DNA of 64,000 bases from Papio anubis. Taxonomy: Eukaryota > Chordata > Mammalia > Primates > Cercopithecidae. The notes beneath the pieces are model-generated. The model was not told the DNA's origin. It did not search any database and saw only the letters and a program-made list of their open reading frames with translations. The stretch is taken from assembly GCF_008728515.1 (NCBI RefSeq), contig NC_044981.1, positions 98,096,043 to 98,160,042 of the forward strand, given 5' to 3'. A program made the translations under genes and the position numbers. Shown in pieces: positions 24,290 through 36,886 of this stretch (within the stretch, counting starts at the first letter, position 1; each line of letters opens with the position of its first letter).

Positions 24290-24990
24290 AATACATTCCT
24301 CCAACTCATCACCCTCACCTAACCATACACAGCACCAACTGATTTATTTCAAAGATGATGGTGCAATATATTTGGGAAAAGATGGTCTTTTCCAACACAA
24401 GATATAGGGTCAATTGTAAATAAAAAAAAATCTTAACTTCTACCCCACACCATTGACAAAGCTCAATTTCCGACAGATTGAAATAATATGTTTAACAAAA
24501 ATATACATTTCCTTGACTTTGGAGTAAGCAAAGACTACAAATACACAAAAAGCAGTGTCTACTAAAATGATATGATGTACAGATTAATATTTGAAAACTT
24601 CTGTTCATCAAAGAAGAAAAAAATAAAAACTCCAGAAACTATAACCATAGAGTAGGAGAAAACATTTGTAATATACAAATCTGACAAAAAAAAAAAAACT
24701 GTGTCAGAGTACATTCCTAAGGCTAAGGGAAACATGGAGAAGGTTGGGAGAAATGAAAACATTGGCAAAAAACTAGAAAGACATTTTACAAAAATATATA
24801 TACAAATAGACAATGTGTATAGGAAAAAGTGGTCAATTTTGTTAATTTTCAAGATGCAAATAAAACACCAATGAGATACTGCTCTACACGTACTATAATG
24901 GCTAAAATGAAAATGATGGAAAATAGCAAAAGCAGACAAGGATATGAAATAAAATAATCTATAATGATAAAAACTAGCACAATAGAACTT
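24290..24990 (+). mobile_element. Ancient L1M ORF2 3' region, sense
   Basis: The series ttccttgactttggagtaag, ttgaaaacttctgttcatca, gtaggagaaaacatttgtaa and aaaacaccaatgagatactg follows the order of L1M ORF2, with heavy divergence and many indels. Confidence 0.65.
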
Positions 24991-25111
24991 TTTAAGAGTA
25001 CATTGGTAGCAGACCAGAAATCAAATATTTATAAATATAATATCTTTTTAGTGATATTATTATGAGGAAGATTTAAAAAATGCTATCTTCTTGAAATATA
25101 AAACCCTCAAA

Positions 25112-25418
25112 AGCCTGGGGGCCGTGCCTTAGGCCTGTAATCCCAGCACTTTGGGAAGCTGAGGTGTGTGCATCACCTGAGATCAGGAGTTCAAGGCCAG
25201 CCTAGCCAACATGGTGAACCCCATTTCTACTAAAAATACAAAAAAATAGCAGGGCATGGTGATGGGTGCCTGTAATCCCAACTACTTGGGAGGCTGAGGC
25301 AGAAGAATCGCTTGAACCTGGGAGGTGGAGGTGGCAGTGAGCCAAGATGGTACCACTGAACTATAGTCTGGGCAACAAGAGCGAACCTCTTTCTCAAAAA
25401 AAAAAAAAAAAAAAAAGT
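25112..25418 (+). mobile_element. AluS-like element
   Basis: A sense Alu from agcctgggggccgtgcctta to gcaacaagagcgaacctctt, with an A-tail at 25397-25418. Moderately diverged. Confidence 0.92.
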
Positions 25419-25419
25419 A

Positions 25420-26700
25420 AAAAATATATGGAGAAACAGAAATTTATGTTAAAACTGTCTTTCACAGATACAGAATGTTCTTAGGCATTTTTAACTTACT
25501 ATTTTGTGACTCATTACCAATAGTGTCCAGTGTCAAGTTTATTAGACCAGTATTTTTATTCAGAAATAAAAATTAGTATTTGAAGATATGTTTTAGCGTA
25601 AATAAATTCCATCTGCACAATATTTCCTAAACTGTTTAACAATGTGACAAAACTTTTGAATATCAGTGAGACATGATAATAAGCAAGTTTGTGTTATCAG
25701 ATCAACAAAATATTTTCTACTAGAAAAAGTATTCAATGATATAACACAAACCCAAATGATGTGAGAATTTAGCTTTCTCTTTGTCCCTATTTTTTATAAC
25801 ATTATTAATTGTTATTTTAATGTCACTTTTAAAATTTTCCTATAAATATTTTTAACTTAATGACTGCATTAAAACCCTGTAGGAATTTTAATGTATCATG
25901 TGAACTAACCCTGTATAGCATCTTTATCAATATATAACTAGAACTAACTAGAGTCATAGCAAGTTTAGATAGTAAAGTCTCTGGCAGGGAGGATGTGGTA
26001 GAGCAAAGTTATACTTATTTACTAAATGCAGTTTGTCTCCAAATTAAAGATATCTAGAATCTAATCTTTCTTTAGGTCAATTTTCTCAGCTGGATTATAT
26101 TGAAACCTTTCCTAATATTTCCCTTTTCTTCTTAGAAAATAAGAAAAGGGAAATATTATTTTCCTCTTTTCCCACTTCCTGCTTTACACATCTATTTGGA
26201 TTATAATCCTTTTTTCTCTGTAACCTCTTTGCCCACTAATCACTTTATTCCCAAGTACTTCCTTAAGTAATTGATTCAAGATTGATGACAGGATGTCTTC
26301 TGGAGGCAGAACGGTCAGTGAAGAGAAAAAGAGCAGATAGTAAACAAACACAGAATTGCCCCTCCCCCTTTTATCTTTATCAAGGAACTGTTTCTGGGCA
26401 GTCTCACTTATTTGGTCTTATCATTTTCTATTATTACCAGTTTCTACTAAAGTTCTAATAATAAATCCTTAGAATAGCCTTCTATAATCAAGGAAAATGC
26501 TGTCAAGTGCTTGTATTTCCTCTGAAATTAGAATGACTATGTCAGTCTTTCTGTACACAGCACCGGTTATTCAATATATAACTAATGGAGCTCTACCATA
26601 CACCTCCTAATGAAAAAAATAAGAAATAAAGAGTAAATAACAAAAACTGCAAAGAAAAATGTACCACTGAGTAGGTAATTTTGGAGAAAATTTAAAAAGG
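25420..26700. other. Unassigned DNA containing a perfect hairpin
   Basis: No gene is recognised. The only distinct structure is the inverted repeat at 26113-26158, listed separately. Confidence 0.5.
26113..26158. repeat. Perfect 18-bp inverted repeat with 10-nt loop
   Basis: The arm taatatttcccttttctt at 26113-26130 is the exact reverse complement of 26141-26158; the loop is cttagaaaat. It could form an RNA hairpin or a small cruciform. No transposon ends are recognised around it, and its function is unknown. Confidence 0.9.
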
Positions 26701-26702
26701 TA

Positions 26703-26846
26703 TGTAAACATGTATAAACACATACAGACATACACATACACACATATACACATACTATATATGCACACACATATATATACACACACATACATATATCTAT
26801 ATCTATATCTGCTTATCTATCTATCTATTCATCTAGCTATCTATCA
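26703..26846. repeat. Composite (CA)n / (TA)n / (ATCT)n microsatellite
   Basis: acacatac and atatac runs are followed by tatc/ctat tetranucleotides (ctatctatctatc). Tyr- and His-rich reading frames on both strands come from this tract. Confidence 0.93.
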
Positions 26847-26849
26847 AGA

Positions 26850-28700
26850 AAAGCATAATGATCTCTATAATGGTTTAAAGAAGTTTAATCAGGATCCTAG
26901 AGAAAGTGGCAGAGAGTGAAATGACATAAAGGTATACAACGTAAACTATCCTTTTTTAAATATAGAAAATATAAAACTTATTTTTGGAATTAAAGAGAGA
27001 AGTTTTTGCATTTCCTCTCTTTCAATGTAGTACTTAATTAGGTATATTTTAAGCATCTGTCTTATAATGAAGATGAGTATGTAAACAGATAACTTCCGGT
27101 GGGCCACATAAAACAGCAAATAATTTAAAAAATATATAATATGAAGCAAATGGATCTTAAGCTCAGAGGCCTGAATTTTCATCATATCCTTCTGTCGCCC
27201 TTGGAAGGCCCTAAAATATGTTTATGCAAGCACATTTTTTTTTGTAAAGTATACAGAAATAATGTAATAGATCTGCAATTGATTAAGACCATTGGTAGGA
27301 GGTTATGTAAAGAGTAATAGCAACAAAATGACTAAATTCTTATTATCAGAAATTTTACAAACTTGGAAGTATGTTTAAAAAACAAAGGTTTTCTTGAGAA
27401 ATGTTTAGATTATAAAAACAATATCATACTAAAATAAAGTTTAGTAGCAAATTAAACATTTTGTTCTATTTATTTTTAAAACACTTCATTGTCATTTTTG
27501 TAATATCATTTTGCTGAATGTACATTTCTAATTTGACAGATTTTTGTTTTATTGTTTTACTTTTAACTCCGAGTATGGATTCTATTGCCTATAATTTTAC
27601 ATAATTCCTAATGAGAAAAATGTAGTCATTTTGTCCCTCTTGAATATAGTTATTTTGTCCCTGCTGTTTTTAGTTTGTCTGTAAATTTCCACCTCATAGC
27701 TACTTTTCAGATGCTCCTCTTCCTGCTGCTTTTTAATAAATTCATTGCTATATGTATAGCTTTTATCATATGTAAAAAAAAACATCATTATCCTTCAATA
27801 CGTTTTTTTGGTCTACCCCTTCTTTCCTCTTAGTTCTGCAATTGTACATGTTAGACCCAAGGTAGATGAGGCTGTGGCCATTTATTTTAGTCTTTTCTCT
27901 CTATATTCTTCAATTTGGATAGTTTGTATTGATACATATTAAAGTTCATTGATCTTTATTTCTGCAGTGTCTATTCTTCCAACAATTTCATCTATTAGAT
28001 AAAATATTTTGATACTATATAGTGAAAACATTTATGAAAAAAAATTATCCTAAAGCAGATCATAAACTGAACTAAGACATATATAATAGGCTGGGAGTTT
28101 ATACTTATATATATGTATATATAATAAATGGTTGTAAAGATTCTTACATAAAGTACTCCTTGAAATAAGTAAAGAAAGGGAGTATGAAAAAGCAATTCAC
28201 AAAAAAGTGATAATTATTTAAATCATTATCGTAAGATAAATAGAATTTAGAAGTATGAGATGACAGTTTTTAAGTTATTTACACAGCATACATTTAATAA
28301 TATTTATTATGATAATAAAAATATGTCCCAAAAGGCAACATTCATGGATTAATTTTGAGATAGCAAAATGGGTCAATCTTTTGGAAGGCAATTGATAATA
28401 TACAAAAATAATTTTACAATGTATACACTTGTCCCCAGAAATTCTACATCTGCAAAAAGAGGCAGATAGTAAATGTGTTAGTAACATTCTTAGAAGTTGC
28501 AGGAAGTTAGAGTCAAAAGTGGATAAAAACATTTACTTTTCATAAAGGGAGGTAAAATTGTTTTTTTGAGCCCAGAGAGGAGGGTGAGGAGGAATATCAG
28601 ATATGTATAGGTATTGACAGTGATAAATTGAGCACCCGAGATATGTGAACTAACTTCTTCTGGGGATTCCTTTGCTCTTTCACTTTTTAGAGAAATCTTC
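26850..28700. other. AT-rich DNA, mostly unassigned
   Basis: No gene is recognised. Positions 28300-28560 faintly resemble a very old sense L1 3' region (cttttggaaggcaattgata, cccagaaattctacatctgc). Confidence 0.4.
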
Positions 28701-28703
28701 AAT

Positions 28704-29929
28704 GGAATGTCATCTACTTTTGGATAGTAGTCTTTTATCAGATGTATAGGTTGTGAAGATTTTCTCACACTGTGTGAGTTGTCTGTTTACTTTGCTGACT
28801 GTTCCTTTAGCCGTTCAAAAGCTCTTTAGTTTAATTAAGTCCCAGCTATTTATCTTTGTTTTTATTGCATTTGCTTTTGGGTTCTTGGTGATGAAATCCT
28901 TGTCTAAGCAATATCTAGAAGGGTTTTTCCGATGTTATCTTCTAGAATTTTTACAGTTTTAAACCTTAGATTTAGGTCCTGTATCCATCTTGAGTTGATT
29001 TTTGTATAAGGTGAGAGATGAGAATCCAGTTTCATTCTCTTACATGTGGCTTGCCAAGTATCACACCACCATTTGTTAATAGTGTGTACTTTCCCCACTT
29101 TACATTTTTGTTACCAAAGATCAGTCGGCTATAAGTATTTGGGTTTATTCTGGAGTCCTCTGTTCTGTTGCATTAGTCTATGTGCCTATCTTTATACCAG
29201 TACCATGCTGTTTTGGGGACTATGACCTTATAGTATAGCTTGAAATCAGGTAATGTGATGCCTCTAGATTTGATCTTTTTGCTTCGTCTTGCTTTGGCTA
29301 TGCGGGGTCTTTTTTGGCTTCATATGAATTTTAGGATTTTTTTTTTCTAGTTCTGTGAATAATGATGGTGGTATTTTGATGGGGGTTGCATTGAATTTGT
29401 AGATTGCTTTTGGCAGTATGGTCATTTTCACAATGTTGATTCTACTCATTCATGAGCATGGGATGTGTTTTCATTTGTTTGTTCAAACAAATTAACAACA
29501 ACAAAATAAAAACAAATAATCCCATCAAAAAGTGGTTTAATAACATGATTTGACAATTCTCAAAAGAAGATATACTAATGGCCAACAAAAGCAAAAATGC
29601 ACAACATCATTAATGATCAGAGAAATGCAAATCAAAACCACAAGGTGATACTACCTTACTGCTGCAAGAATGGCCATAATCAAAAACTTTAAAAAAAAAA
29701 AATAGATGTTGGCATGAATTTGGTGAACAGGAAACACTTCTACACTGCTGGTGCATGAGAGACAAAAGACTACAAGTTGGGTGCAGTGTGTACTGCTCAG
29801 GTGATTGGTGCACCAAAATCTCACAAATCACCACTAAAGAACTTATTCATGTAAACAAGCTCCACCTATTCCCCAATAACCTACAGAAATACAAGTATTT
29901 TTTTTTAAAAAAAGGAATGCCATCTACTT
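28704..29929 (+). mobile_element. L1PA/PB insertion with a large 5' inversion and internal deletion
   Basis: ggaatgtcatctactt (28704-28719) and ggaatgccatctactt (29914-29929) form a 16-bp target duplication with one change. Positions 28720-29484 are antisense ORF2. Positions about 29497-29757 are sense ORF2 that picks up where the inverted part leaves off in L1 order. Positions 29757-29900 are a sense 3'UTR (caccaaaatctcacaaatca), then an A/T-rich tail. The order (inverted 5' segment, then 3' segment) is that of twin priming. The junction between ORF2 and 3'UTR near 29757 shows an internal deletion. Confidence 0.85.
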
Positions 29930-30765
29930 CCAATATTTATGTGTGTGTATATGTATCCGTGTTTTTGAATGTATCCTGTAAGTATCTGATACAAAACTAT
30001 AAAAAATGCAAATATGTCATTAGCTCCAGTAACCCCCAAAATTATTTATTTTGTAAAAATCTTTCATACCCAGTGTTCACTGAATCAAGAAAAAAAACTT
30101 TCGTGATGATGACTACTTAGATTCACAGTCTTCATGGAGTGATTTTGTGCCAAGGCTGAATGAAGAGGTAGAAGCAAAGCCATTCATCTCTGCTGCCCTC
30201 CCAGATAAAAGGGATAGATAACATTCACCATGATATTCATCTGTACCCATGAAGGTTCTTTGAGAACACCTGCCAACAGTGAGGAATGTCATCTTTTGTA
30301 TTAACTATCTTTTATGATACACTACTTCAGAGCCCCATAGTAATCATCATAAATGATGATCAAAATCTTTCAACTGTAGCGAGGTACAAACCCATTAGAC
30401 AAATTTTATGAAAGAATTGCAGCCGGTTCCCTCTTCTGTAAAAACATTAATCACAATTCCTTCATTTTTGAACTGTTTTGATTCATTGTTCAACAAGTAT
30501 GCAACAATAGTTGGATATATGATCATTCTACCTTTCTGTTAATTGAAATCTTTTTATTATATAAAACTTATATTTTGGTTTTGAAATACTTTCGTCACAT
30601 TATGCCATTAAGTAAACAATGAAGCTTGCAATTTCATTTGGTACATAGAGTACACTTCATATTATTTCTAAGACACCTATCCAAAACATAAACATAACAA
30701 AGGCATATAAAACATTACAGTTTTTCATGATTTCTTTTACTGTTGCTACATTTCACCTCTGATTT
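29930..30765. other. No recognised feature
   Basis: Single-copy looking DNA; no domain, repeat or RNA gene recognised. Confidence 0.5.
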
Positions 30766-31252
30766 TGTAGCAGGATGAGCCGCAGACAAAGCTCCTCAGA
30801 CACTGGATTAAAGAAGGTAGAGATTTTTTATTCGGCCAGGAGCATCGGTAGACTAGCGTCTTAAGAGCCAAACTCCTTGAAAAAGAAATACTTGGCCTTT
30901 TTAAAGGCTTACAACTTTAAGGGTCCACGTGAAAGGGTCGTGATAAATTGAGCAAGCATGGGAAACATGACTGGGGCCTACATGCATCAGCTAACAGAAC
31001 AAAAAGTTTTACAATGTTTTTTGTCATACAGTGTCTGGAATTTACAAATAACACAAATAGTTTAGGTCAGGGGTTGATGTTATTATTACTACTTTTTTTT
31101 AACTCCTAGGGCCAGGTGGTGGCGCCAAGGTTGATTGGCTATTTATTTTACTTTTGTTTCTTTCTAACTTTTTGCTTTCTCTCTTTTGTGAACTAGGCAA
31201 GGTGGGGGGAGGAGGGCAGCAAGAGTAGTAGTGGTCTCCTTCCTTAATTTCA
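30766..31252 (-). mobile_element. Solo ERV1-type LTR, antisense
   Basis: On the minus strand the sequence runs through a GC-richer promoter-like part, ttaaaaaggcc, gtctaccgatgctcctggcc and a polyadenylation signal aataaa (minus strand of 30829-30834), ending in a gtctgcggctcatcctgct block. This U3-R-U5 order and the solo state suggest a class I retroviral LTR. A possible 4-bp duplication attt lies at 30762-30765 and 31247-31250. The family was not identified. Confidence 0.7.
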
Positions 31253-32106
31253 TGGAGTAACAAATTACTAAGGAACTAGAAAACATAATGATTTGAAGAG
31301 TCATAGATGTATATAAGTACACCACTTTTCTCTTTCTCCTTGGACACCCAGCTCCTTTATTCTTAACCTACCACTCAAAAAATCAATTATGTATTGTGTA
31401 CATTTTACTATCACATCACACAACTAACACATAGTTTCTTTGCCTTGAGGGTGTGTGTTAAGACCTACTCTTCTTTACATCTATTCAGATCATTCCCTGA
31501 TATCCTGAATCATAGCTTCAACCATGACCATCTTTCTTGCCCACTCTTCACATTTTGCTATGGTCTACAATCACATATGTTTTTGATATCCAATATTATT
31601 CAGAAAAAAAACAAAGTCATATTTCCTATGTAAAATTAATGGATTTTCACACACAAGATCAACTGATTCTACAGAATTGAACATATAATATCACAAAAAT
31701 GATGGTTACATCACACATTATCATTTTTTCCTTTATGGTATTTTTACCCACATGGAATTAGCTTAAATAGAATATATAGTAAACACAGGAGTCTGGAAAT
31801 AAAACCATCATAGTATGGTAAAATAAGAGCATCTTGCAGGCACAGACATTTCTAAGGTAATAAATGTGTAATGAAATACATGAACATAATGTTAGTTGCT
31901 GCCTATGTTTGAATCATTGTAACTCAACTACGTTTAAATCATTGTGATAACAAAAATACAAATCAAACGAGTGTTTATTATCCTTAGGACTTTTAAAATG
32001 TAATATAAAACAATTATCTCGTTTTCTTTTTGCTTAGTATTGTTACCTATCTCAGACTGAATTTGTTTCTTTCTTCTGAATGATCCAGTTTGTTCATACT
32101 ATATCA
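31253..32106. other. No recognised feature
   Basis: Unassigned AT-rich DNA between two LTRs. Confidence 0.5.
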
Positions 32107-32844
32107 TGTAGTTGATACCGGAGGGGGCATGGAAGTGCTGGGTAGAGAAGGGCGGGGTCCCCGGAGAGGGCTCCACCCTCGGGTCTGTGCCCGGGGACTT
32201 AAGTGAGAACAGGCACTCCTGTTTCACTCCCAAATGTTGCATTTTCCAAGGCCACTCTAGCCTGCCATGTCCCTCATCGTGTGCCCACATAAACCTGAGA
32301 CCTTAGTGGATACAGAACACAAAAGCGGCCGGGAGCGGCGGCAAGCAGCTGAGAGCAGCAGGGCGCCACGCAGAGGAGAAAAGGGGCATCAGAATGTCAA
32401 GAGGAGTTTGGCCCAGAACAGCCAAACTCCAGGGTAGGATTGTCTCCCCCACCCCACCATCCCACTCCAGTTCCCTATCTGGCCGAAAGCCACCTCCACT
32501 GCTCAGTACACTCTCCGCATTCATCACCTTTCAAGCAGTTCATGTGACCTTATTAGTCCAGGACCCCGACAAGAATCCGGGAGTTAACAGTCAGCTATCC
32601 CTAGAAGGTAAGAGTAAAGGAATACATTGTAACATATGCCTACCCGGGCTTCGGGAATCGTAGCTACCGACCCCTAGACACTGCCGTGGGCCCGGAGCCC
32701 AAAAGCTCTCGCACTGGCTCCTACACCTGCCAGTCTGCATGCTCCCCTTGTCCCATAAAGTTTGAGATCTCAGTGCGGAACAGAGAGCCACACCCATATT
32801 ACACGGCCTGCGCGGGGGAGGGGGCAGGAGGCTCTCCTGTTTCA
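32107..32844 (+). mobile_element. CpG-rich solo ERV1-type LTR, sense (PABL-like?)
   Basis: This is GC- and CpG-rich, unlike everything around it. The order gatcc-free U3 (ggcggggtccccggagaggg), agagcagcagggcgccacgc, cagccaaactccagggtagg, gccgaaagccacctccactg, tctccgcattcatcaccttt resembles the R/U5 of PABL-like class I LTRs. The expected polyadenylation signal after gctca is altered to gtacac. Frames on both strands (for example 32394-32663) are by-products of the GC-rich sequence. No retroviral genes follow. The family name is a guess. Confidence 0.65.
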
Positions 32845-33082
32845 TAATATGCATATGTATTACTGTGTATTTTCATGCACTTATGCTACAATTGAGCAGC
32901 ACAGCCTTAAGTTTTGTAACCTACCCCACCCAAACTTACTATAATCCAACATTCAATATACCTGGGTTCTCCAATTTAGAATGAGCTCAGTGTTTCCCAT
33001 TTCCCAAAAATCTTACTACCAATCATTTTATCTTTTTTATCACATTCTTATACTAATAAGCATGTACATTTTAAGGTAAATA

Positions 33083-33407
33083 CAGTCCTCCCTCACCCTG
33101 AGGGATTGACTCCAGGATCTCTCACGAATGCTGAAATTCGTGGAGGCATGCCTTGATATAAAATGATATAGTATTTATATAGCCCCTATACGCATATTCC
33201 CCTATACTTTATCTCCAGATTACTAATAACCCCTAATATGATGTAAATACTATGTAAAGAATTGTTATACCGTATTAAGAAATAATGACAAGAAAAAAAA
33301 AGTGTGCATATATATATATAGTACAAATGCAATTATTTTTCAAATATTTTAGATTTGTGATTGGTTGAATATATGTAGGTGAAACCCACAAATACAGAGG
33401 GTTGACT
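33083..33407 (+). mobile_element. MER2 (Tigger-derived MITE), nearly full length
   Basis: cagtcctccctcaccctgag to ggttgact with ends in inverted-repeat arrangement. The interior ttatataaaatgatatagta and atgtaaatactatgtaaaga matches MER2 as I remember it. It is flanked on the left by TA, the usual target of Tc1/mariner-type elements. Confidence 0.85.
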
Positions 33408-34595
33408 ATGTTTATTTTTATTTTTCAAAGTATGCATAGGTTATTCTATGTTAAAATAGCCTGTACCTCTCACTATATCTCTCTGTTATATTGTATGTTT
33501 ACTTTAACACTTTATGCAGAATTGTGTACTCTGAAATGCATCCTTGAAGAGAAGGGCTCTATCTAGATTACTGTATATACAAGAGAATCCATTAGATTGT
33601 GGTGATGATTAATAACAAACACTTAAAAGTAAGGAAACCACAACCCGTTCTAAGGGCTCAGGGCTTCATAAACACTGAGTAACATTAATATACTATTGGT
33701 TTATAAACACCAGAATATGTCAAAATATAGTAATAAATACAAAGCTGAATGAACAATAAATTAGAATTGATAATATTATATCAAGAAATATATCAAAGGA
33801 ATATAAAGGAATCATTTTTATTAGAATTCCAATAAAATTTGAAGCCCTTAAGTTTTCTTCATAGTGTTTTGTAGAGGTAAGTGCTTAAATTGTTTTTCTG
33901 TTGATTGAGCAGTTGCATTCCTCATAAATGCCTTCCGATCTTTTGATAACTGTCCTCATATAAAGGATGATTTCACTCATCACACATTTCATCATTCGAA
34001 TTGCTCCTTATTTGCATTTTATGACTGACTTTTCATGACCATATATTTATATTTAATTACCTCTTATAAGCCCTATTCCATACTTGATAAGGCATTTTGC
34101 ACAGTTCGTAAATAAATGCATTAACATACAAATATCAACATGTAAAACATTTATTTAATATAAAACAAAGGTGTAGATTCACTGAAAGAGGGTCTACACA
34201 TTTAAAGTGTCTTTTTCCCAGTATTAACCAGGCTTATTTTCAGATTTTACTTCCTCGGTGATGCCCAAAGTAACCTGCCAACATGAAATTGTTTTTATTA
34301 CCTGACTGGTAGATACAGCAACTACTACAAGTTGAAAAGAAAGCCCAGAAAATCTGAGAATAAAATGTTGTTTTATTCAGTCCTAGCATAAGTGCAAAGA
34401 GTGCTATGAGAAATTGCTTACTTTGAAACTTAAGCAAGTCTGTTTCCAATGATAGCTCTGAATTATACATTATCTTGCCATTCAGTGGGTAGTAACTAAG
34501 ATATATCTGGAAGACTTAACTGGTTTTTTTAATTTGTTCTGTTTCTAGTTCCTGAATTGGATAACAAGAGGTGATAGCTTTCTTCTGCCTTTTGT
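33408..34595. other. No recognised feature
   Basis: AT-rich, unassigned. Short frames carry no known motif. Confidence 0.5.
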
Positions 34596-35023
34596 CTTGC
34601 ATAACTGAGTTAGTCTTTTCTTGTTGCCATAAAAAGTTATCAAAAATTTAGCAGCTTAAAATAATGCTCATTGATTATCTCACAGTTCTGTAGGTCAGAA
34701 GTTCAGCATGTGTCTCATAGGGCTCAAAATCAAGATGTTGGCCACATTGTCTGTTTTACTGAAGGCTCTGGGGATGAACTCAATCCCGAACTCACTGAGA
34801 TTTCTAGCAAAATCCAGCTTCTTGTAGTGAGAAGGCTAAGGTCTCTGTTCCTTGAGAGCTGTCAGCTAAGGATCAATCCTGGCTCCTTGAGGCCTTTCTC
34901 TGTGCTCTGCAAATGAACTCCTGCATCTGAGGGCCAATAATGGTACACTGAGTTCTCATGCTTGAAATCGTTCCGACTTTGCCTTCCACAGCATCCCTCT
35001 TCTGCCACATATCTCTCTCTCAA

Positions 35024-35352
35024 TTTTTTTTTTTTTTTTTTTTTTTTGGACGGAGTCTGGCTGTGTCGCCCAGGCTGGAACGCAGTAATGCCTTCTGCAA
35101 TGCTCACTGCAACCTCCGCTCACTGCAAGCTCTGCCTCCCGGGTTCAAGCGATTCTCCTGCCTCAGCCTCCTGAGTAGCTGGGACTACAGGCGCACACCA
35201 CCAAGTCCGACTACTTTTTGTATTTTTAGTAAAGACAGGGTTTCACCATGTTGGCCAGGATGGTCTCGATCTCCTGACATCATGATCCATGATCCACCTG
35301 CCTTGGCCTCCCAAAGTGCTGGGATTACAAACATGAGCCACCACGCCCGGCC
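35024..35352 (-). mobile_element. AluS-like element with small internal duplications
   Basis: Poly-T (35024-35047) is followed by gacggagtctggctgtgtcg and a full antisense Alu ending ccaccacgcccggcc. Two short local duplications are visible: ctcactgcaacctccgctca-type sequence at 35103-35130 and atcatgatccatgatcc near 35278. atctctct flanks both ends. Confidence 0.92.
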
Positions 35353-35356
35353 AATC

Positions 35357-36592
35357 TCTCTGTTTTTTGTTTGTTTGTTTGTTTTATTTTAAGTTCTAGG
35401 GTACATGTGCACAATGTACAGGTTTGTTATATATGTATACATGTGCCATGTTGGTGTGCTGCACCCATTAACTCGTCATTTACATTAGGTATATCTCCTA
35501 ATGCTATCCCTCCCCTATCCCCTCCCCTCAATAGGACCCGGTGTGTGATGATCCCCTTCCTGTGTCCAAGTGATCTCAATGTTCAATTACCACCTATGAG
35601 TGAGAACATGCGGTATTTAGTTTTCTGTTCTTGCGATAGTTTGCTGAGAATGATGGTTTCCAGCTGCATCCATGTCCCTACAAAGGACACGAACTCATCT
35701 TTTTTTTGTGGCTGCATAATATTCCATGGTGTATATGTGGCACATTTTCTTAATCCAGTCTGTCACTGATGGACATTTGGGTTGATTCCAAGTCTTTGCT
35801 ATTGTGAATAGTGCTGCAATAAACATATGTGTGCACGTGTCTTTATACCAGCACAACTTATAATCCTTTGGGTATATCCCCAGTAGTGGGATGGCTGGGT
35901 CAAATGGTATTTCTAGTTCTAGATCCTTGAGGAATCGCCACACTGAAGGAGATAGAGACACAAAAAACCCTCCAAAAAAATCAATGAATCCAGGAGTTGG
36001 TTTTTTGAAAAGATCAACAAAATTGATAGACCGCTAGCAAGACTAATAAAGAAGAAAAGAGAGAAGAATCAAATCAACACAATAAAAAATGATAAAGGGG
36101 ATATCACCACCGACCCCACAGAAATACAAACTACCATCAGAGAATACTATGAACACCTCCACACAAATAAACTAGAAAATCTAGAAGAAATGGATAATTT
36201 CCTGGACACTTACACTCTCCCAAGACTAAACCAGGAAGAAGCTGAATCCCTGAATAGACCAATAGCAGGTTCTGAAATTGAGGCAATAATTAATAGCCTA
36301 CTAACCAAAAAAAGTCCAGGACCAGATGGATTCACAGCTGAATTCTACCAGAGGTACAAAGAGGAGCTGGTACCATTCCTTCTTAAACTATTCCAATCAA
36401 TAGAAAAAGAGGGAATCCTCCCTAACTCATTTTATGAGGCCAACATCATCCTGATACCAAACCCTGACGGAGATCCAACAAAAAAAGAGAATTTTGGACC
36501 AATATCCCTGATGAATATTGATGCAAAAATCCTCGATAAAATACTGGCAAACCGAATCCAGCAGCACATAAAAAAGCTTATCTCTGTTTTTA
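35357..36592 (-). mobile_element. L1PA insertion A: 3' end antisense joined to a sense ORF2 segment
   Basis: tctctgttttt at 35357-35367 and 36582-36592 is a plausible target duplication. Positions 35368-35944 are the antisense L1 3' end (ttttaagttctagggtacat) and late ORF2. At 35942-35945 (actg) the orientation flips to sense ORF2, which runs to 36580. The arrangement is that of a twin-primed insertion, but about 1.8 kb of L1 (between the two segments in L1 order) is missing, more than usual. The sense segment starts exactly where the sense segment of the neighbouring L1 (ending 41028) stops. Confidence 0.8.
35946..36578 (+). pseudogene. L1 ORF2 fragment: linker and first part of the reverse transcriptase domain
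   Basis: A frame of 139 codons from 36190 encodes NSLLTKKSPGPDGFTAEFYQ, then IPNPDGDPTKKENF and PISLMNIDAKIL, the conserved N-terminal region of L1 reverse transcriptase. It continues to ANRIQQHIKKL and stops at the end of the segment. The catalytic FADD-type motif and everything after it are absent, so the fragment cannot act. It is part of the rearranged insertion A. Confidence 0.85.
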
Positions 36593-36886
36593 AAGAGCAT
36601 TGTGACTAGATGGATCCCACCTGGATTATACAGTATTACCTTCCTAAACAAAGTCTGTATCCTTAATGACTGCTGCAAAGTCCCTTTGTCATGTAATATT
36701 ACATATTTACAAGTCCCAGAGATTAAGACATGGACATCTTTTGGTGAATTCGAACTACCACAATAACATATTGTATTAATGTACTTCAAAATTTGTATCC
36801 ACAGTGTGGAGAAATAAGATGTTAAACTACTGATAGTATAAAAATTACATAAGTGTACTTATATCTTTATTAAGTTCACCTAGTAC

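Larger units (their letters stand above)
34600..36780 (-). mobile_element. MLT1-like MaLR LTR, antisense, split by an Alu and an L1
   Basis: Left part 34600-35010 (ttgttgccataaaaagttat, attatctcacagttctgtag) and right part 36593-36780 (ctgctgcaaagtccctttgt, ttaagacatggacatctttt) match the two ends of an antisense MLT1-type LTR. The Alu at 35024 and the L1 at 35360 inserted into it. Confidence 0.65.

Noticed and set aside
24562..24939. A 125-codon minus-strand frame rich in Phe and Ser
   Set aside because: It overlaps the opposite strand of a decayed L1M and has no known domain; the composition reflects A-rich DNA.
32099..32854. Several overlapping frames on both strands in a GC-rich region, suggesting a CpG-island gene
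   Set aside because: The region is an ERV LTR; its GC-rich sequence makes stop codons rare. No downstream exon is seen.
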